Shown: positions 23,133 through 33,358, counted from the stretch's first letter. The stretch is DNA of 64,000 bases from Rhodospirillaceae bacterium (GCA_019694335.1 JAIBCD010000009.1:1-64000), one strand, 5' to 3'. Made by a program: numbers and translations. The notes: generated by a model from the letters alone, not told the origin.

Positions 23133-23752
23133 ATCGTCGTATTGACGCCGCTGGCATTCGGAGCAGCCGCGGCGGCTTCGCGTTTCGGGCCACCCTTGGA
23201 CACCACCACCATCGCCGGGCGCAACAGCCGGTCGTGAATCACATAGCCTTCCTGGAATACCTGCACCACCGTACCGGTGGGAACGTCCTTGTTTTCCACT
23301 TCCTGGATGGCGTTGTGGAAATTGGCGTCGAACGGCTGGTTGAGGGAATTGATTTTCTTCACACCCTGGTTCTCCAGCACCGACACCAGCTCGCGCTCGG
23401 TGAGTTCCACGCCGGTGGCGAGATTCTTCAAGGTGTCGTTGGCGGCGCGCTGGTCGGCGGGCGCGGCCAGCAGCGCGCGCGACAGGTTGTCCGCCACCGC
23501 GAGCAGCGCCTTGGCGATATTCGAGACCGCGTACTTGGCGTTGTCGGCGATACGCCGGTCGGCGCGCTTGGAGGCGTTCTCGGCTTCGGCCAAGGCCGTG
23601 AGCTTTTCGTTCTTCAAGGTCTCGACCAGGGCTTCCAGCTCGGCCACGCGCGCGGACAAATCCGGCCCAGGTGAAGATGCGGCGGCGGCATCGGCGACCG
23701 ACGCGGGATCGGCGGGCGTGGAGGTTTCCGGGGCGGTTTCAGGCGTATTCAT
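23129..23752 (-). CDS. grpE: nucleotide exchange factor GrpE
   Basis: Releases ADP from DnaK. The 207-residue protein has an acidic, Ala/Pro/Ser-rich N-terminus, a long coiled-coil (VAELEALVETLKNEKL onward), the four-helix middle and the beta-wing with the signature GVKKINSLNQPFDANFHNA and VVQVFQEGYVIHDRLLRPA. It lies 18 bp behind hrcA, forming the common hrcA-grpE pair. Its 3' end overlaps alkB by 4 bp on the opposite strand. Confidence 0.96.
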   Translation of the reverse strand: MNTPETAPETSTPADPASVADAAAASSPGPDLSARVAELEALVETLKNEKLTALAEAENASKRADRRIADNAKYAVSNIAKALLAVADNLSRALLAAPADQRAANDTLKNLATGVELTERELVSVLENQGVKKINSLNQPFDANFHNAIQEVENKDVPTGTVVQVFQEGYVIHDRLLRPAMVVVSKGGPKREAAAAAPNASGVNTTI

Positions 23753-23770
23753 TGTATTTCCACTCTTTCG

Positions 23771-24841
23771 TTAGGATTCATAACCCAGCATCCGGCCGAC
23801 CAGTTTGGCGGTGTAGTCGACCATGGGGATGACGCGGGCATAGTTCAAGCGCGTGGGTCCGATGACGCCGATGGCGCCGACGATCTGCTCGCGGCTGTTC
23901 TGGAAGGGCGCGACCACCATCGAGCAGCCGGCCATACCGAACAATTCGTTCTGCGCGCCGATGAAAATCTGCACGCCTTCGGCTTTGTTCACGAGGTCGA
24001 GCAAGCGCACCATCTGCTCGCGCGCTTCCAACGCCGAGAACAATTGGCGGATGCGGTTCAGATCTTCGATCGCGGTCACGTTCTTCAAGAGATGCGACTG
24101 CCCGCGAATGATAAGCCCGCGGTCGACGTTGGAGCCGCTGCCGCTCCAGGTGGCGAGGCCGGCCTGCACGACCTTGGCGGTGAGTTCGTCCAGTTGGGCG
24201 CGGCGCGTTTCCACTTCTTCTATGATGCCCGCGCGCGCCTCGGACACGGTGCGGCCGGCGAGGCGCGCGGCCAGGAAATTCCCGGCCTCGACCAGCGCCG
24301 ACACCGGCAGGTCGCGCGGCACCTCGATCAGGCGGTTCTCGACCATGCCGCTTTCGTCGACCATCACCACCAGGGCGCGGCCGGGCTTGAGATTGACGAA
24401 CTCGATATGCTTCAAGGGGGCTTCGGTTTTCGGTGCCAACACCAGCCCGGCGCATTGCGCGAGCCCGGCCAGCGCGCCGCTGGCTTGGCCCAACACCTCT
24501 TCCGGCGAACGCCCGGCCGCCTGGCAATGGGCGTCGATGGCTTTGCGTTCTTCGGTGTCGAGGCCGCCGACTTGCAGCAGCCCACTGACGAACATGCGCA
24601 GGCCCGCGTCGGTGGGCAGGCGCCCGGCGGACGTATGCGGGGCATAAAGCAGCCCGGCGTATTCCAGGTCCGCCATGACATTGCGGATGGTGGCGGGCGA
24701 CAGCGAACCGCGCAGCTTGCGCGCGATGGTGCGCGAGCCCACCGGTTCACCGGTTTCGACGAAGGCGTCGACGATATGGCGGAAAATCTCCCGCGAGCGG
24801 TCGTTCAGCGCGACCACACTATGAGCGTCGGTAGGGATCAT
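23771..24841 (-). CDS. hrcA: heat-inducible transcription repressor HrcA
   Basis: Repressor that binds CIRCE operators of groESL-type genes, with GroEL as folding cofactor. The 356-residue product starts with a winged helix (LNDRSREIFRHIVDAFVETG, SPATIRNVMADLE) and continues with the GAF-like HrcA domain, including IGAQNELFGMAGCSMV and GAIGVIGPTRLNYARVI. I saw no CIRCE (TTAGCACTC-N9-GAGTGCTAA) in the 187 bp upstream, so its own gene may not be its target here. Operon with grpE; divergent from rph. Confidence 0.95.
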   Translation of the reverse strand: MIPTDAHSVVALNDRSREIFRHIVDAFVETGEPVGSRTIARKLRGSLSPATIRNVMADLEYAGLLYAPHTSAGRLPTDAGLRMFVSGLLQVGGLDTEERKAIDAHCQAAGRSPEEVLGQASGALAGLAQCAGLVLAPKTEAPLKHIEFVNLKPGRALVVMVDESGMVENRLIEVPRDLPVSALVEAGNFLAARLAGRTVSEARAGIIEEVETRRAQLDELTAKVVQAGLATWSGSGSNVDRGLIIRGQSHLLKNVTAIEDLNRIRQLFSALEAREQMVRLLDLVNKAEGVQIFIGAQNELFGMAGCSMVVAPFQNSREQIVGAIGVIGPTRLNYARVIPMVDYTAKLVGRMLGYES

Positions 24842-25028
24842 CGACCTAAAGGGAACCGGCCAAAATCGGGGTTAAACGGGGCTGACGGGTATGTAAGCCG
24901 CGAGGGGGCGGGCGTCAACGGAAGGGCGATTCCCATAATTCGTTGTGTCACAAGCACTTGATGCCGCCTTTGCCCTCGCGTCGCGCAGATGATAGACGAG
25001 GCCGATCATCCCTAGCGCGAGAGCCCTT

Positions 25029-25763
25029 ATGCCCACCCGGTCACCCGCGGGCCGTACGCCCGCATCCCTTCGTCCGATCTCCCTCGACCTGGGGGTGAGC
25101 AAACATGCCGAGGGTTCGTGCCTGGTGAAGTTCGGCGACACCCATGTGCTGTGCACCGCCAGCATCGAGGAACAGGTGCCGGGCTGGCTCAAGAACACCG
25201 GCAAGGGTTGGGTCACCGCCGAATACGGCATGCTGCCGCGCTCGACCAACACCCGCACCGCGCGCGAAGCGGCCAAGGGCGGACAATCGGGCCGCACCCA
25301 CGAGATCCAGCGCCTGATCGGGCGCGCGCTCCGTGCCGTCACCGAGATTCGCGGCTTCGGCGAGATCCAGGTGCGCCTGGACTGCGACGTGATCCAGGCC
25401 GACGGCGGCACCCGCACCGCCAGCGTCACCGGCGCTTATGTGGCGCTGCACCAGGCGTTCGGCACCATGAAGAAGCTGGGCGCGATCACAAAAATCCCGC
25501 TGCGCGAGCCGGTCGCCGCCGTGAGCTGTGGCCTGGTGAGCGGCACGCCCATGCTCGACCTCGACTACAATGAGGATTCCAACGCCCAGGCCGATTCCAA
25601 TTTCGTGATGACCGCCTCGGGCAAGCTGGTGGAAGTGCAAGGCACCGCCGAGCATCATCCGTTCACCGAAGAAGAATTCCTGGCGCTATTGGCGCTCGCC
25701 AAGTCCGGCATCGCCGAACTGGTGCAGCACCAGCGCGCCGCGCTCGCGAAGATCGGACTCTGA
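25029..25763 (+). CDS. rph: ribonuclease PH
   Basis: Phosphate-dependent 3' exoribonuclease that trims tRNA precursors. At 244 aa it is full length. It shows [23 protein letters not shown], the basic motif [22 protein letters not shown] (phosphate and RNA binding) and the [17 protein letters not shown] catalytic segment. First gene of rph-rdgB-hemW; its TGA shares one base with the rdgB ATG. The N-terminal [20 protein letters not shown] is normal for the family. Confidence 0.96.
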   Translation: MPTRSPAGRTPASLRPISLDLGVSKHAEGSCLVKFGDTHVLCTASIEEQVPGWLKNTGKGWVTAEYGMLPRSTNTRTAREAAKGGQSGRTHEIQRLIGRALRAVTEIRGFGEIQVRLDCDVIQADGGTRTASVTGAYVALHQAFGTMKKLGAITKIPLREPVAAVSCGLVSGTPMLDLDYNEDSNAQADSNFVMTASGKLVEVQGTAEHHPFTEEEFLALLALAKSGIAELVQHQRAALAKIGL

Positions 25764-26374
25764 TGGCGCGGAAATTTAAAGACGACAAACTGGTCGTCGC
25801 CAGCCACAACGCCGGCAAGGCGCGCGAGATCGCTGAACTGCTCGAAGCCTTCCCGGTCAAGATCGTCTCGGCGAAGGAACTGAACCTGCCCGAACCGGAT
25901 GAGACCGGCCTCACCTATATCGACAACGCCGTGCTCAAGGCCGTGGCGGCCACCAAGGCTTGCGGTTTGCCTGCGTTGGCCGACGATTCCGGCATGAGCG
26001 TCGATGCGCTGGACGGCGCGCCGGGGATCTATTCCGCGCGCTGGGCGCCCAACAAGGACTTCGGCCTGGCGATGGAACGCGTGCGCCGGGAGATGGCCGA
26101 AAAAGAGCGCGCCACCGGCCAAAAGAACGATCGCGCCCAGTTCAACTGCTGCCTGGCGCTGGCCTGGCCCGACGGCCATGTCGAGCATTTCATGGGCGTT
26201 CTGCAGGGACATCTGGTGTTTCCGCCGCGCGGAAATAATGGCTTCGGCTACGACCCGATTTTCATCCCCGACGGCCACGGCATCACCTGCGGCGAGATGA
26301 CCCACGCCTTCAAGCAGACCATCAGCCACCGGGCGCTCGCGTTCCGGCAACTCGTGGACGCGTGCTTTAAATGA
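25763..26374 (+). CDS. rdgB: RdgB/HAM1 non-canonical purine NTP pyrophosphatase
   Basis: Hydrolyses ITP, dITP and XTP to the monophosphates, keeping deaminated purines out of DNA and RNA. The 203-residue product has the N-terminal nucleotide-binding motif [17 protein letters not shown], the catalytic loop [20 protein letters not shown] with IYSARWA, and the C-terminal [10 protein letters not shown]. It overlaps rph by one base and hemW by four, so all three are translationally linked. Confidence 0.96.
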   Translation: MARKFKDDKLVVASHNAGKAREIAELLEAFPVKIVSAKELNLPEPDETGLTYIDNAVLKAVAATKACGLPALADDSGMSVDALDGAPGIYSARWAPNKDFGLAMERVRREMAEKERATGQKNDRAQFNCCLALAWPDGHVEHFMGVLQGHLVFPPRGNNGFGYDPIFIPDGHGITCGEMTHAFKQTISHRALAFRQLVDACFK

Positions 26375-27540
26375 GCGGCGATGAAGGCTTCGGCCTTTAT
26401 GTCCACTGGCCGTTCTGCGTCTCCAAGTGTCCCTATTGCGATTTCAACAGTCACGTCGTCGCCGGCGTCGATCAATCCGCCTGGCGCGCCGCGCTGCTGC
26501 TCGAACTGGATCACTACGCGCGCCCGGTCGCGGGCCGCACCCTCACCAGTATTTTCTTCGGTGGCGGTACGCCGTCCCTGATGGCGCCGGACACCGCCGA
26601 GGCCATCATCGCCGCCGCGCGCGGATATTGGGAAACCGGCGCCGATCTGGAGATCACGCTCGAAGCCAATCCCGGCACGGTGGACGAGGGCTCCTTCGCC
26701 GCCTTCCGCGACGCCGGTGTGAACCGCCTCTCCATGGGCGTGCAGGCGCTCAATGACCGCGACCTCGCCTTCCTCGGCCGCAAGCATTCCATCGCCGACG
26801 CGCGCCGTGCCTGGGAGCGTGCGGCGAGGATTTTCCCGCGCGTGTCCTTCGACCTGATCTACGCGCGCCCGCAGCAGACCGTGAGCGCATGGCGTGACGA
26901 ACTCGCCGCAGCGCTACGCGCCGTCGATGACTGCGGCATAACGCACCTCTCGCTCTATCAGCTCACCATGGAGCCGGGCACCGCGATGCAGGCCGCCCAC
27001 GCGCGCGGTGAATTCACGCTGCCCGATGAGGACGCCGCCGCCGCGCTCTACGAATCGACCCAGGAACTGTGCGAGGCCGCCGGCTTTCCGGCCTACGAAA
27101 TCTCCAACCATGCCAAGCCGGGGCAGCCGAGTCGCCATAACCGCACTTATTGGCGGGGCGGGGATTATGTGGGCGTCGGCCCCGGCGCCCACGGCCGGCT
27201 GACCCAAGGCGGCGTCACCCGCGCCACCCGCCAGATCAAGGCGCCGTCCCTGTGGCTGAAGGCCGTCGGGGCGAACGGCCATGGCACCCAGGAGGTTGAG
27301 CCCATCACCCCCGAGGCCCGGGCCGAGGAGCTGGTGCTCATGGGCCTGCGTCTGACCGAGGGTCTGGACAAGGCCCGGTTCGCCCGCCTCGCCGGCCGCC
27401 CGCTGGAGCAGGTCATCGCCGCGCCGGCCCTGAAAATCCTGCTGGATGAGGGGCATCTGGTGGATTCCGCCACCACTCTCTTAACGACCGCCAAAGGGCG
27501 GCTGGCCCTGAACGCGGTCGTGGCCAGCCTTTTGGCCTGA
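26371..27540 (+). CDS. hemW: HemW-like radical SAM protein (heme chaperone)
   Basis: Radical SAM protein of the HemN/HemW group; HemW is thought to handle heme insertion rather than coproporphyrinogen oxidation. The 389-residue sequence has the cluster motif C-x3-C-x2-C (CVSKCPYC) near residue 15, [10 protein letters not shown] for SAM binding and the downstream ETSRHN-type motif ([20 protein letters not shown]). It lacks the N-terminal extension found in HemN, supporting HemW. Overlaps rdgB in ATGA, last gene of the rph-rdgB-hemW operon. Confidence 0.93.
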   Translation: MSGDEGFGLYVHWPFCVSKCPYCDFNSHVVAGVDQSAWRAALLLELDHYARPVAGRTLTSIFFGGGTPSLMAPDTAEAIIAAARGYWETGADLEITLEANPGTVDEGSFAAFRDAGVNRLSMGVQALNDRDLAFLGRKHSIADARRAWERAARIFPRVSFDLIYARPQQTVSAWRDELAAALRAVDDCGITHLSLYQLTMEPGTAMQAAHARGEFTLPDEDAAAALYESTQELCEAAGFPAYEISNHAKPGQPSRHNRTYWRGGDYVGVGPGAHGRLTQGGVTRATRQIKAPSLWLKAVGANGHGTQEVEPITPEARAEELVLMGLRLTEGLDKARFARLAGRPLEQVIAAPALKILLDEGHLVDSATTLLTTAKGRLALNAVVASLLA

Positions 27541-27757
27541 TTCAAAACTCTATTTTTATCAGAGGGTTATGGGGCATTTTTGAGTCCTGCCCCGGCCAGC
27601 CCAAAGCTCATATACGGCCTGAGCATTAACCCAGATAACACTGATAACACTCTATTTTTTGCCTTCTGTTTACGTTTCGTATACTCTCTCCGAGGGAATA
27701 TGCGGGCAGGGGCACTGACTTGAAAGGTCGGGATCCCGGTCCTTGTCCTTTGGTCAC
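27541..27757 (+). promoter_or_regulatory. AT-rich control region before the aminotransferase gene
   Basis: A 217-bp gap, markedly more AT-rich than its neighbours. It contains a tandem duplication of GATAACACT (27634-27651) and two copies of ACTCTATTTTT (27547-27557 and 27649-27659, about 100 bp apart). No RNA gene seen. The repeats may be operator sites; unproven. Confidence 0.45.
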
Positions 27758-28960
27758 ATGTACAACACACGCCTCGACGGCCTGACCGAATATCCGTTCC
27801 AGCGGCTGGCGGCCCTTTTGGGCGGCCCCGCCGCACCCGGAAATTCGTCTGGGGATGCGGTCAATATGTCCATCGGGGAGCCCCAGCACACCCCGCCGGC
27901 GCTGTTACATGCCGCCCTGGAAAAACACCGGGCCGAATGGGGCAAGTACCCCCCGACCGCCGGGTCGCCGGACTTCCGCGCCGCGGTCGCCGCCTGGGCC
28001 AATCACCGCTACGGCCTGCCGGCCGGATTCCTCGATCCCGAACGCCATATCCTGCCGGTGGCCGGGTCGCGCGAAGGGCTGTTCATGGCGGCGCAACTGT
28101 GCACCCCGCCCGACAAGGCCGGCCGCAAGCCCACCATCCTGATGCCCAATCCGTTCTACCAGGTGTATTTCGGCGCGGCGGTGATGCACGGCGCCGACCC
28201 GGTCTATGTGCCGGCGGACGCGAGCACCGGCTTCCAGCCCGACTACACGTCGGTCGCCAAGGCCGACCTCGACCGCGCGTCCTGCGCCTATCTTTGCACG
28301 CCCGCCAACCCGCAGGGCGCGGTGGCGAGCCTCGAACAGCTCAAGACCCTGATCTGCCTCGCGCGCGCGCATGATTTCGTCCTGATCTCGGACGAATGCT
28401 ATTCGGAGATCTACACCGGCGCCGCGCCCGCCGGCGCGCTGGCCGCCTGCGCCGAACTGGGCGAGGGCCTCGCCAATGTGATCGTCCTCAACTCGCTGTC
28501 CAAGCGTTCCAGCGTGCCGGGCCTGCGCTCGGGCTTTGTCGCGGGCGACGCCGACCTGATCGCCAAGTTCTCGAAACTGCGCGCCCACGGCGGCGCGGTG
28601 CAGCCGATGCCGGTGCTGGCCGCGTCCGCCGCCTTGTGGCGCGATGAAACCCATGTGGAAGAGAACCGCGCCCTCTACCGCGCCAAGATCGACGACGCCG
28701 CCAAGATTTTCGGCAATCAATTTGGTTTCTATCGCCCGGCCGGCGGATTTTTCCTGTGGCTCGATGTCGGCGACGGCGAGCGCGCCGCGAAACACCTGTG
28801 GGCCGAAGGCCGCATCCGCGTTCTGCCGGGCGCTTATCTCGCGCGCACCGCACACGGCGTGAACCCGGGGCAGCGTTATATCCGCGTCGCCCTGGTGCAC
28901 GACCGCAAGACCGCGGCCGGCGCGCTGACACGTATGAACGACCTGCTTGGATCGCTTTAG
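27758..28960 (+). CDS. class I/II PLP-dependent aminotransferase, DapC-like
   Basis: Fold-type I aminotransferase of 400 aa. The substrate pocket region NMSIGEPQHTPP, YPPTAGSPDFRAAVAAW, the CTPANPQGA loop and the PLP lysine in LNSLSKRSSVPGLRSGFVAGD are clear. It most resembles the alphaproteobacterial succinyldiaminopimelate/LL-DAP aminotransferase group, which would act in lysine and cell-wall synthesis, but substrate assignment is uncertain. ATG 27758 (MYNTRLDGLTEYPF) lacks a clear Shine-Dalgarno; a TTG at 27743 would add five residues. It precedes ftsK by 24 bp. Confidence 0.85.
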   Translation: MYNTRLDGLTEYPFQRLAALLGGPAAPGNSSGDAVNMSIGEPQHTPPALLHAALEKHRAEWGKYPPTAGSPDFRAAVAAWANHRYGLPAGFLDPERHILPVAGSREGLFMAAQLCTPPDKAGRKPTILMPNPFYQVYFGAAVMHGADPVYVPADASTGFQPDYTSVAKADLDRASCAYLCTPANPQGAVASLEQLKTLICLARAHDFVLISDECYSEIYTGAAPAGALAACAELGEGLANVIVLNSLSKRSSVPGLRSGFVAGDADLIAKFSKLRAHGGAVQPMPVLAASAALWRDETHVEENRALYRAKIDDAAKIFGNQFGFYRPAGGFFLWLDVGDGERAAKHLWAEGRIRVLPGAYLARTAHGVNPGQRYIRVALVHDRKTAAGALTRMNDLLGSL

Positions 28961-28984
28961 GTTTGATTGCTTTTGGGGATTAGC

Positions 28985-31468
28985 ATGAATACCGCCGTCC
29001 GCGCCGAGAACGTCCCGTTCCTGCCGCCTGCCTGGGCCGCGATGCTGAAACGCAGCTGCCTGTTCATGGCCGGAAGCCTGGTGACGGCCTTGGGCGCCGC
29101 GATCCTGCTGGCGCTGCTCACCTACGCGCCCGACGATCCCTCGTTCGACACCGCCACTTCGGCCGGCGCGCAGAACGCACTGGGCTATCCGGGCGCGGTG
29201 GTCGCGGACGTTCTCTTGCAGGCCGCCGGCCTGGGCGCCAGCATCCTCGGCCTCGCGGTGCTGGCCTGGGGTGTGCGCCTGATGCGCGGCGAGCCGGTGA
29301 CCTGGCTGTGGCTGCGCACCGTCGGCGCGCTGGCCAGCATGCTGTTCCTGGCGGTCGGCCTCGCGCTGATTCCGGCACCGAGCTTCTGGCCGGTGGGCGC
29401 CGGCATCGGCGGTTCCGCCGGCCGCGTGCTGATGCAGGCGATCACGGTGAACCACGACGTGGTGACGCGCTTCGGCACCATCCCGGCGCCGGTCTTGTTC
29501 GCGGCGCGGATCTTGTTCGGCATTGTCGTCGGCGTCGGCGGGGTGTTGCTGGCGCTCTGGAGCATCACCGTGCGTCCCGAAACCGCCGGCCGCACGGGCA
29601 TCGCCGCCGGGCGCGGAGTCATGGCCGGATTTGGCGCCTTCTTCGCCGGTTTGAAAATCGCCGGGCAGCGCTTCACGGAAGCCCGTCCCGCGCGTGAGGA
29701 ACCCCCGGTCGCCAAGCGCAAAGCCGTGGCCGAAGACATCGTTGAAGATGAAGTCGAAATCGAAGAGGTCGCGGCCGCGCCGGAAATCGAGACCGAGATC
29801 GAGGACGATGACGCGGAAGTGGCGGCCGCGCCGCCGGCGATCGAATACCAGAAGCCCAAGGAATCCGTGGTTGCGCCGCGCAAGGCGGCGAAGCCCTCCA
29901 AGCGCGACATGGAAACGCGCCAGGGCAGCCTGCTGCCGAACGCCAAGAAGGGCTTCGACTTGCCGCCCCTGGACATCCTGACCGCGGCGCCGCTGGTGGA
30001 ACGCGCGGGCAAGGGCGTTTCCCGCGAATCCCTGGAAAGCAACGCGCGCATGCTGGAATCGGTGCTGGAAGATTTCGGCATCAAGGGCCAGATCGTCAAA
30101 GTGCGCCCGGGCCCGGTGGTCACCCTGTATGAACTCGAGCCCGCGCCCGGCACCAAGACCAGCCGCGTGGTTTCGCTGTCGGACGACATCGCCCGCTCCA
30201 TGAGCGCGGTGTCGGTGCGTATCGCGGTCGTCCCCGGCCGCACGGTGATCGGCATCGAACTGCCGAACGTCAACCGCGAGACGGTCTACCTGCGCGAGAT
30301 GCTGGCCTCGGACGAATTCGAGAAGAGCGAAGCCAAGCTCAGCCTGGCACTCGGCAAGGACATCGGCGGCACCGCGGTGTTCGCCGACCTCGCCCGCATG
30401 CCGCACCTGCTCGTCGCCGGCACCACCGGTTCGGGCAAGTCGGTCGCCATCAACACGATGATCATGTCGCTGCTCTACCGCAACACGCCGGCGGATGTGC
30501 GCTTCATCATGATCGACCCCAAGATGCTCGAACTGTCGAGCTACGACGGCATTCCGCACCTGCTCGCGCCCGTGGTCACCGATCCGGGCAAGGCGGTGAT
30601 GGCGCTGAAGTGGACCGTGCGCGAGATGGAGAACCGCTACCGCGCCATGAGCCAGCTGTCGGTGCGCAATATCGCCGGCTACAACCAGCGCCTCCAGGAA
30701 GCAAGCGCCAAGGGCAAGTCGCTCACCCGCACGGTGCAAACCGGCTTCGAGCCCAGCACCGGAAAGCCGATCTATGAGGAACAGGCGCTCGACCTCACGC
30801 CGCTGCCGTATATCGTCGTGATCATCGACGAAATGGCCGACCTGATGCTGGTCGCCGGCAAGGAAGTCGAAGCCGCGGTCCAGCGCCTGGCGCAGATGGC
30901 GCGCGCGGCCGGCATCCACGTCATCATGGCCACCCAGCGCCCGTCGGTGGACGTGATCACCGGCACCATCAAGGCCAACTTCCCGACCCGCATCAGCTTC
31001 CAGGTCACCTCCAAGATCGACAGCCGCACCATCCTGGGCGAGCAGGGCGCCGAACAGCTGCTCGGTCAGGGCGACATGCTCTATATGGCGGCGGGCGGGC
31101 GCATCACCCGCGTTCACGGCCCGTTCGTCAGCGACCGGGAAGTGGAAGAAGTCACCAACCATCTGCGCGCGCAGTCCGAGCCTTCCTACGTCGAGGAAGT
31201 GACCGAGGAATCGGATATGGAAGGCGTGCCGGGCTTCGGCGGCGAGGCCAGCGGCAACACCAGCGGCGAGGACGGCCTATTCGACCGGGCCGTGGCCATC
31301 GTCGCCAAGGAGCGCAAGGCCTCGACCAGCTTCATCCAGCGCCACCTGCAGATCGGCTACAACCGCGCCGCCCGCATCATCGAGGAAATGGAACAGCAGG
31401 GCATGATCAGCCGTGCCAACCATGTCGGAAAGCGTGAGGTCCTGTTACCTCAGCGCGACGACTACTAG
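28985..31468 (+). CDS. ftsK: FtsK/SpoIIIE DNA translocase
   Basis: Division-site DNA pump that clears and resolves the terminus region at septation. From ATG 28985 the protein is 827 aa. It has four membrane segments in the first 200 residues, an acidic and Ala/Pro linker (about residues 230-320), then the RecA-like motor with Walker [14 protein letters not shown], Walker [14 protein letters not shown] and the [13 protein letters not shown] region. The C-terminal gamma winged helix ([20 protein letters not shown]) binds KOPS-type guiding sequences. The linker is shorter than in E. coli FtsK, as usual in Alphaproteobacteria. Confidence 0.97.
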   Translation: MNTAVRAENVPFLPPAWAAMLKRSCLFMAGSLVTALGAAILLALLTYAPDDPSFDTATSAGAQNALGYPGAVVADVLLQAAGLGASILGLAVLAWGVRLMRGEPVTWLWLRTVGALASMLFLAVGLALIPAPSFWPVGAGIGGSAGRVLMQAITVNHDVVTRFGTIPAPVLFAARILFGIVVGVGGVLLALWSITVRPETAGRTGIAAGRGVMAGFGAFFAGLKIAGQRFTEARPAREEPPVAKRKAVAEDIVEDEVEIEEVAAAPEIETEIEDDDAEVAAAPPAIEYQKPKESVVAPRKAAKPSKRDMETRQGSLLPNAKKGFDLPPLDILTAAPLVERAGKGVSRESLESNARMLESVLEDFGIKGQIVKVRPGPVVTLYELEPAPGTKTSRVVSLSDDIARSMSAVSVRIAVVPGRTVIGIELPNVNRETVYLREMLASDEFEKSEAKLSLALGKDIGGTAVFADLARMPHLLVAGTTGSGKSVAINTMIMSLLYRNTPADVRFIMIDPKMLELSSYDGIPHLLAPVVTDPGKAVMALKWTVREMENRYRAMSQLSVRNIAGYNQRLQEASAKGKSLTRTVQTGFEPSTGKPIYEEQALDLTPLPYIVVIIDEMADLMLVAGKEVEAAVQRLAQMARAAGIHVIMATQRPSVDVITGTIKANFPTRISFQVTSKIDSRTILGEQGAEQLLGQGDMLYMAAGGRITRVHGPFVSDREVEEVTNHLRAQSEPSYVEEVTEESDMEGVPGFGGEASGNTSGEDGLFDRAVAIVAKERKASTSFIQRHLQIGYNRAARIIEEMEQQGMISRANHVGKREVLLPQRDDY

Positions 31469-31530
31469 ACCCCATCACACCCTCGCCATAGTGTGCGGCC
31501 ATATTCCGCTGACCGGCGTTATGGCGAGGC

Positions 31531-32145
31531 ATGATGCGTAAATTCCTGACATTTCTGGCGGCCCTGCTTTTTGCGAGCCCGGCCTTCGCCCTGACCGACG
31601 CCGAAGCCCTCGCTAAGGCCGAGCAATACCTCAACGGCATCAGCACCTTGCAGGCGCGGTTCACCCAGGTGAACCCGGACGGTTCCAGCAACGAAGGCGA
31701 CCTCTACATCTCGCGGCCCGGGAAGATGCGCCTGGTCTACGATCCGCCCACACCCATGCTGATGGTGGCCGACGGGGTGTTCCTGATCTACGTCGACACC
31801 CAGATGAAGGACGTGAGCCATATCGACCTCAACGACACGCCCGCCGGGCTGTTGCTGAAGAAAGACCTCACCTTCAAGGATCCCGATATCAAGCTCGGCG
31901 GCGTGAAAGCGGCCACCGGCACGGTCGAGATCGCCGCTTCCCTGGCCAAGGATCCGACGGCCGGCAAACTCACCCTGGTCTTCACCGAAGCGCCGTTCGA
32001 GCTGAAGCAATGGCGGGTGCTGGACGCCCAGCGCAAAGAGGTGGTGGTGACCCTCGATAACATCCGGCTCGGGGGCAAAATGGACCCCGCGTTGTTCAAA
32101 TACGAAGCCCGGAAGCGCGGCCAGGACCGCGGCGATAAGAATTGA
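31531..32145 (+). CDS. lolA: LolA-family outer-membrane lipoprotein carrier
   Basis: Periplasmic chaperone that accepts lipoproteins from LolCDE. The 204-residue precursor begins with a signal peptide (MMRKFLTFLAALLFASPAFA, cleavage after AFA) and then ALAKAEQYLNGISTLQARFTQ, PGKMRLVYDPPTPMLMVADG and the convex half-barrel sheet typical of LolA. The C-terminus is basic (ARKRGQDRGDKN). It follows ftsK after 62 bp, a pairing seen in many alphaproteobacterial genomes. Confidence 0.9.
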   Translation: MMRKFLTFLAALLFASPAFALTDAEALAKAEQYLNGISTLQARFTQVNPDGSSNEGDLYISRPGKMRLVYDPPTPMLMVADGVFLIYVDTQMKDVSHIDLNDTPAGLLLKKDLTFKDPDIKLGGVKAATGTVEIAASLAKDPTAGKLTLVFTEAPFELKQWRVLDAQRKEVVVTLDNIRLGGKMDPALFKYEARKRGQDRGDKN

Positions 32146-32440
32146 ATCCCCGCTAAGTGTGCCGGTCACACTCTTGTGACCACCCTACAACCGCCTGATT
32201 TTCTGGGGCTTTCCGCTTCGCGCGCGCATCTGCTGTGCGTGCATGGCGGATATGCGAATGCAACCCGTTGCAGAACGGCTGCCACGGCCCATATTCCGTT
32301 CATACCCGTCGGCGCCGCAATGGAGCCGACACGCCAGGATAAAAACGGTGTCCCCTGCCGTTCTTGGCGTCGTGTTAGGCGCCCGGTGTTCCCCCCAACA
32401 CCGGGCGCCGTCTTATCTGGCGCATGTTTAGACTGACGCC
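32146..32440 (+). other. lolA-xthA intergenic region with two hairpins
   Basis: 295 bp without a convincing gene. GGTCACA / TGTGACC (32164-32181) lies soon after lolA. A much stronger GGCGCCCGGTGTT / AACACCGGGCGCC hairpin (32378-32409) followed by GTCTTATC lies 31 bp before xthA and could end a small transcript. Short open frames here look like chance. Confidence 0.45.
32378..32417 (+). terminator. strong 13-bp hairpin before xthA
   Basis: Stem GGCGCCCGGTGTT / AACACCGGGCGCC with a CCCCCC loop, then a weak T-containing tail (GTCTTATC). It is about 230 bp beyond lolA, so it may belong to a separate small RNA or to the xthA leader. Confidence 0.5.
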
Positions 32441-33292
32441 ATGCTCTGCATCGCCAGCTGGAACGTGAACTCCATCCGCAAGCGCATGCACCAGGTCGAG
32501 CGCCTGGTGGATGACACACAGGCCGACATCATCTGCCTGCAGGAAACCAAATGCAGCGAGGCGATGTTTCCCGCCGCCGCGCTGGCCGGTCTTGGCTATC
32601 CCCATCAGGCTTACGCGGGACAAGCGGGCGCGGGCCAGAGCGGCTACAACGGCGTCGCCATCCTCTCCAAGTTGCCGCTCAGTGATGTCGCGCGGCACCA
32701 TCATTGCGGACGCGCGGACGCGCGCCATATCGCCGCGCGCGTGGATTTCGGCGGCGCGCCGCTGACCGTGCATTCGCTCTATGTGCCGGCGGGCGGACAG
32801 ATTCCGGACGTGGAGCTAAATCCGAAATTCGCCCACAAGCTCAAGTTCGTCGATGCGGTCGGCGATCATTTCGCGGCCTGTCATGGCCTCCGCGACCTGG
32901 CGGTGGTGGCGGGCGACTTCAACATCGCGCCTTTGCCGGCCGATGTCTGGGATCACCGCAAGATGTCGCGGATCGTCACCCACACGCCCATCGAGGTCGA
33001 AGCCCTGGAGCGCATGAAGCGCTCGCTCTATTTCATCGATGCCTTGCGCGAAGTCGTCGCGGCGGACGATCCGGTGTTCACCTGGTGGAGCTACCGCGCC
33101 GCCGACTGGCAGGCCGCCAACAAGGGCCGCCGCCTGGATCACATCTGGGTGACCCCGGCCCTCAAATCGCATATTGCGGCTGTCGAGATCCTCACCGATG
33201 TGCGGCACTGGCAGCCGCCCTCGGATCACGTACCGGTGGTTTTGAAGCTGCGCGCGCTTGAAACGCCGGCCGGGACTCACCATCATTTCTAG
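32441..33292 (+). CDS. xthA: exodeoxyribonuclease III
   Basis: Mg-dependent AP endonuclease and 3'-5' exonuclease of base-excision repair. The 283-residue product has the endonuclease/exonuclease/phosphatase motifs: SWNVNSIRKR, CLQETKCSE (metal-binding Glu), GYNGVAILSK, VVAGDFNIAPLPADVWD (Asp/Asn) and the final PPSDHVPVV with catalytic Asp-His. It ends just before repeat copy e and hslV. Confidence 0.96.
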   Translation: MLCIASWNVNSIRKRMHQVERLVDDTQADIICLQETKCSEAMFPAAALAGLGYPHQAYAGQAGAGQSGYNGVAILSKLPLSDVARHHHCGRADARHIAARVDFGGAPLTVHSLYVPAGGQIPDVELNPKFAHKLKFVDAVGDHFAACHGLRDLAVVAGDFNIAPLPADVWDHRKMSRIVTHTPIEVEALERMKRSLYFIDALREVVAADDPVFTWWSYRAADWQAANKGRRLDHIWVTPALKSHIAAVEILTDVRHWQPPSDHVPVVLKLRALETPAGTHHHF

Positions 33293-33337
33293 ATCCGGAC
33301 GGAAAACCGGCTTCCCCTTTTCCTGGACACGCTTACC
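33291..33337. repeat. palindromic intergenic repeat, copy e (reverse orientation)
   Basis: On the minus strand it reads GTGTCCAGGAAAAGGGG, then GCCGGTTTTCCGTCCGGA, so it is the GTCCAGGAAAAG subtype inverted relative to copies a, c and f. Its left end overlaps the xthA stop codon, and it ends about 20 bp before hslV. Confidence 0.7.
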
Positions 33338-33358
33338 CTCGGCAATGAAAGCCCTTCC

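Noticed and set aside
27905..31162. A 1085-codon open frame on the minus strand opposite the aminotransferase and ftsK genes
   Set aside because: It is rich in Arg, His, Gly, Ala and Asp, has no recognisable domain and lies entirely opposite well-identified genes. In such GC-rich DNA, stop-poor antisense frames are expected.
32176..32436. 86-codon plus-strand frame after lolA
   Set aside because: No conserved features, mixed Arg/Pro/Cys composition, and it runs through a perfect terminator-like hairpin.
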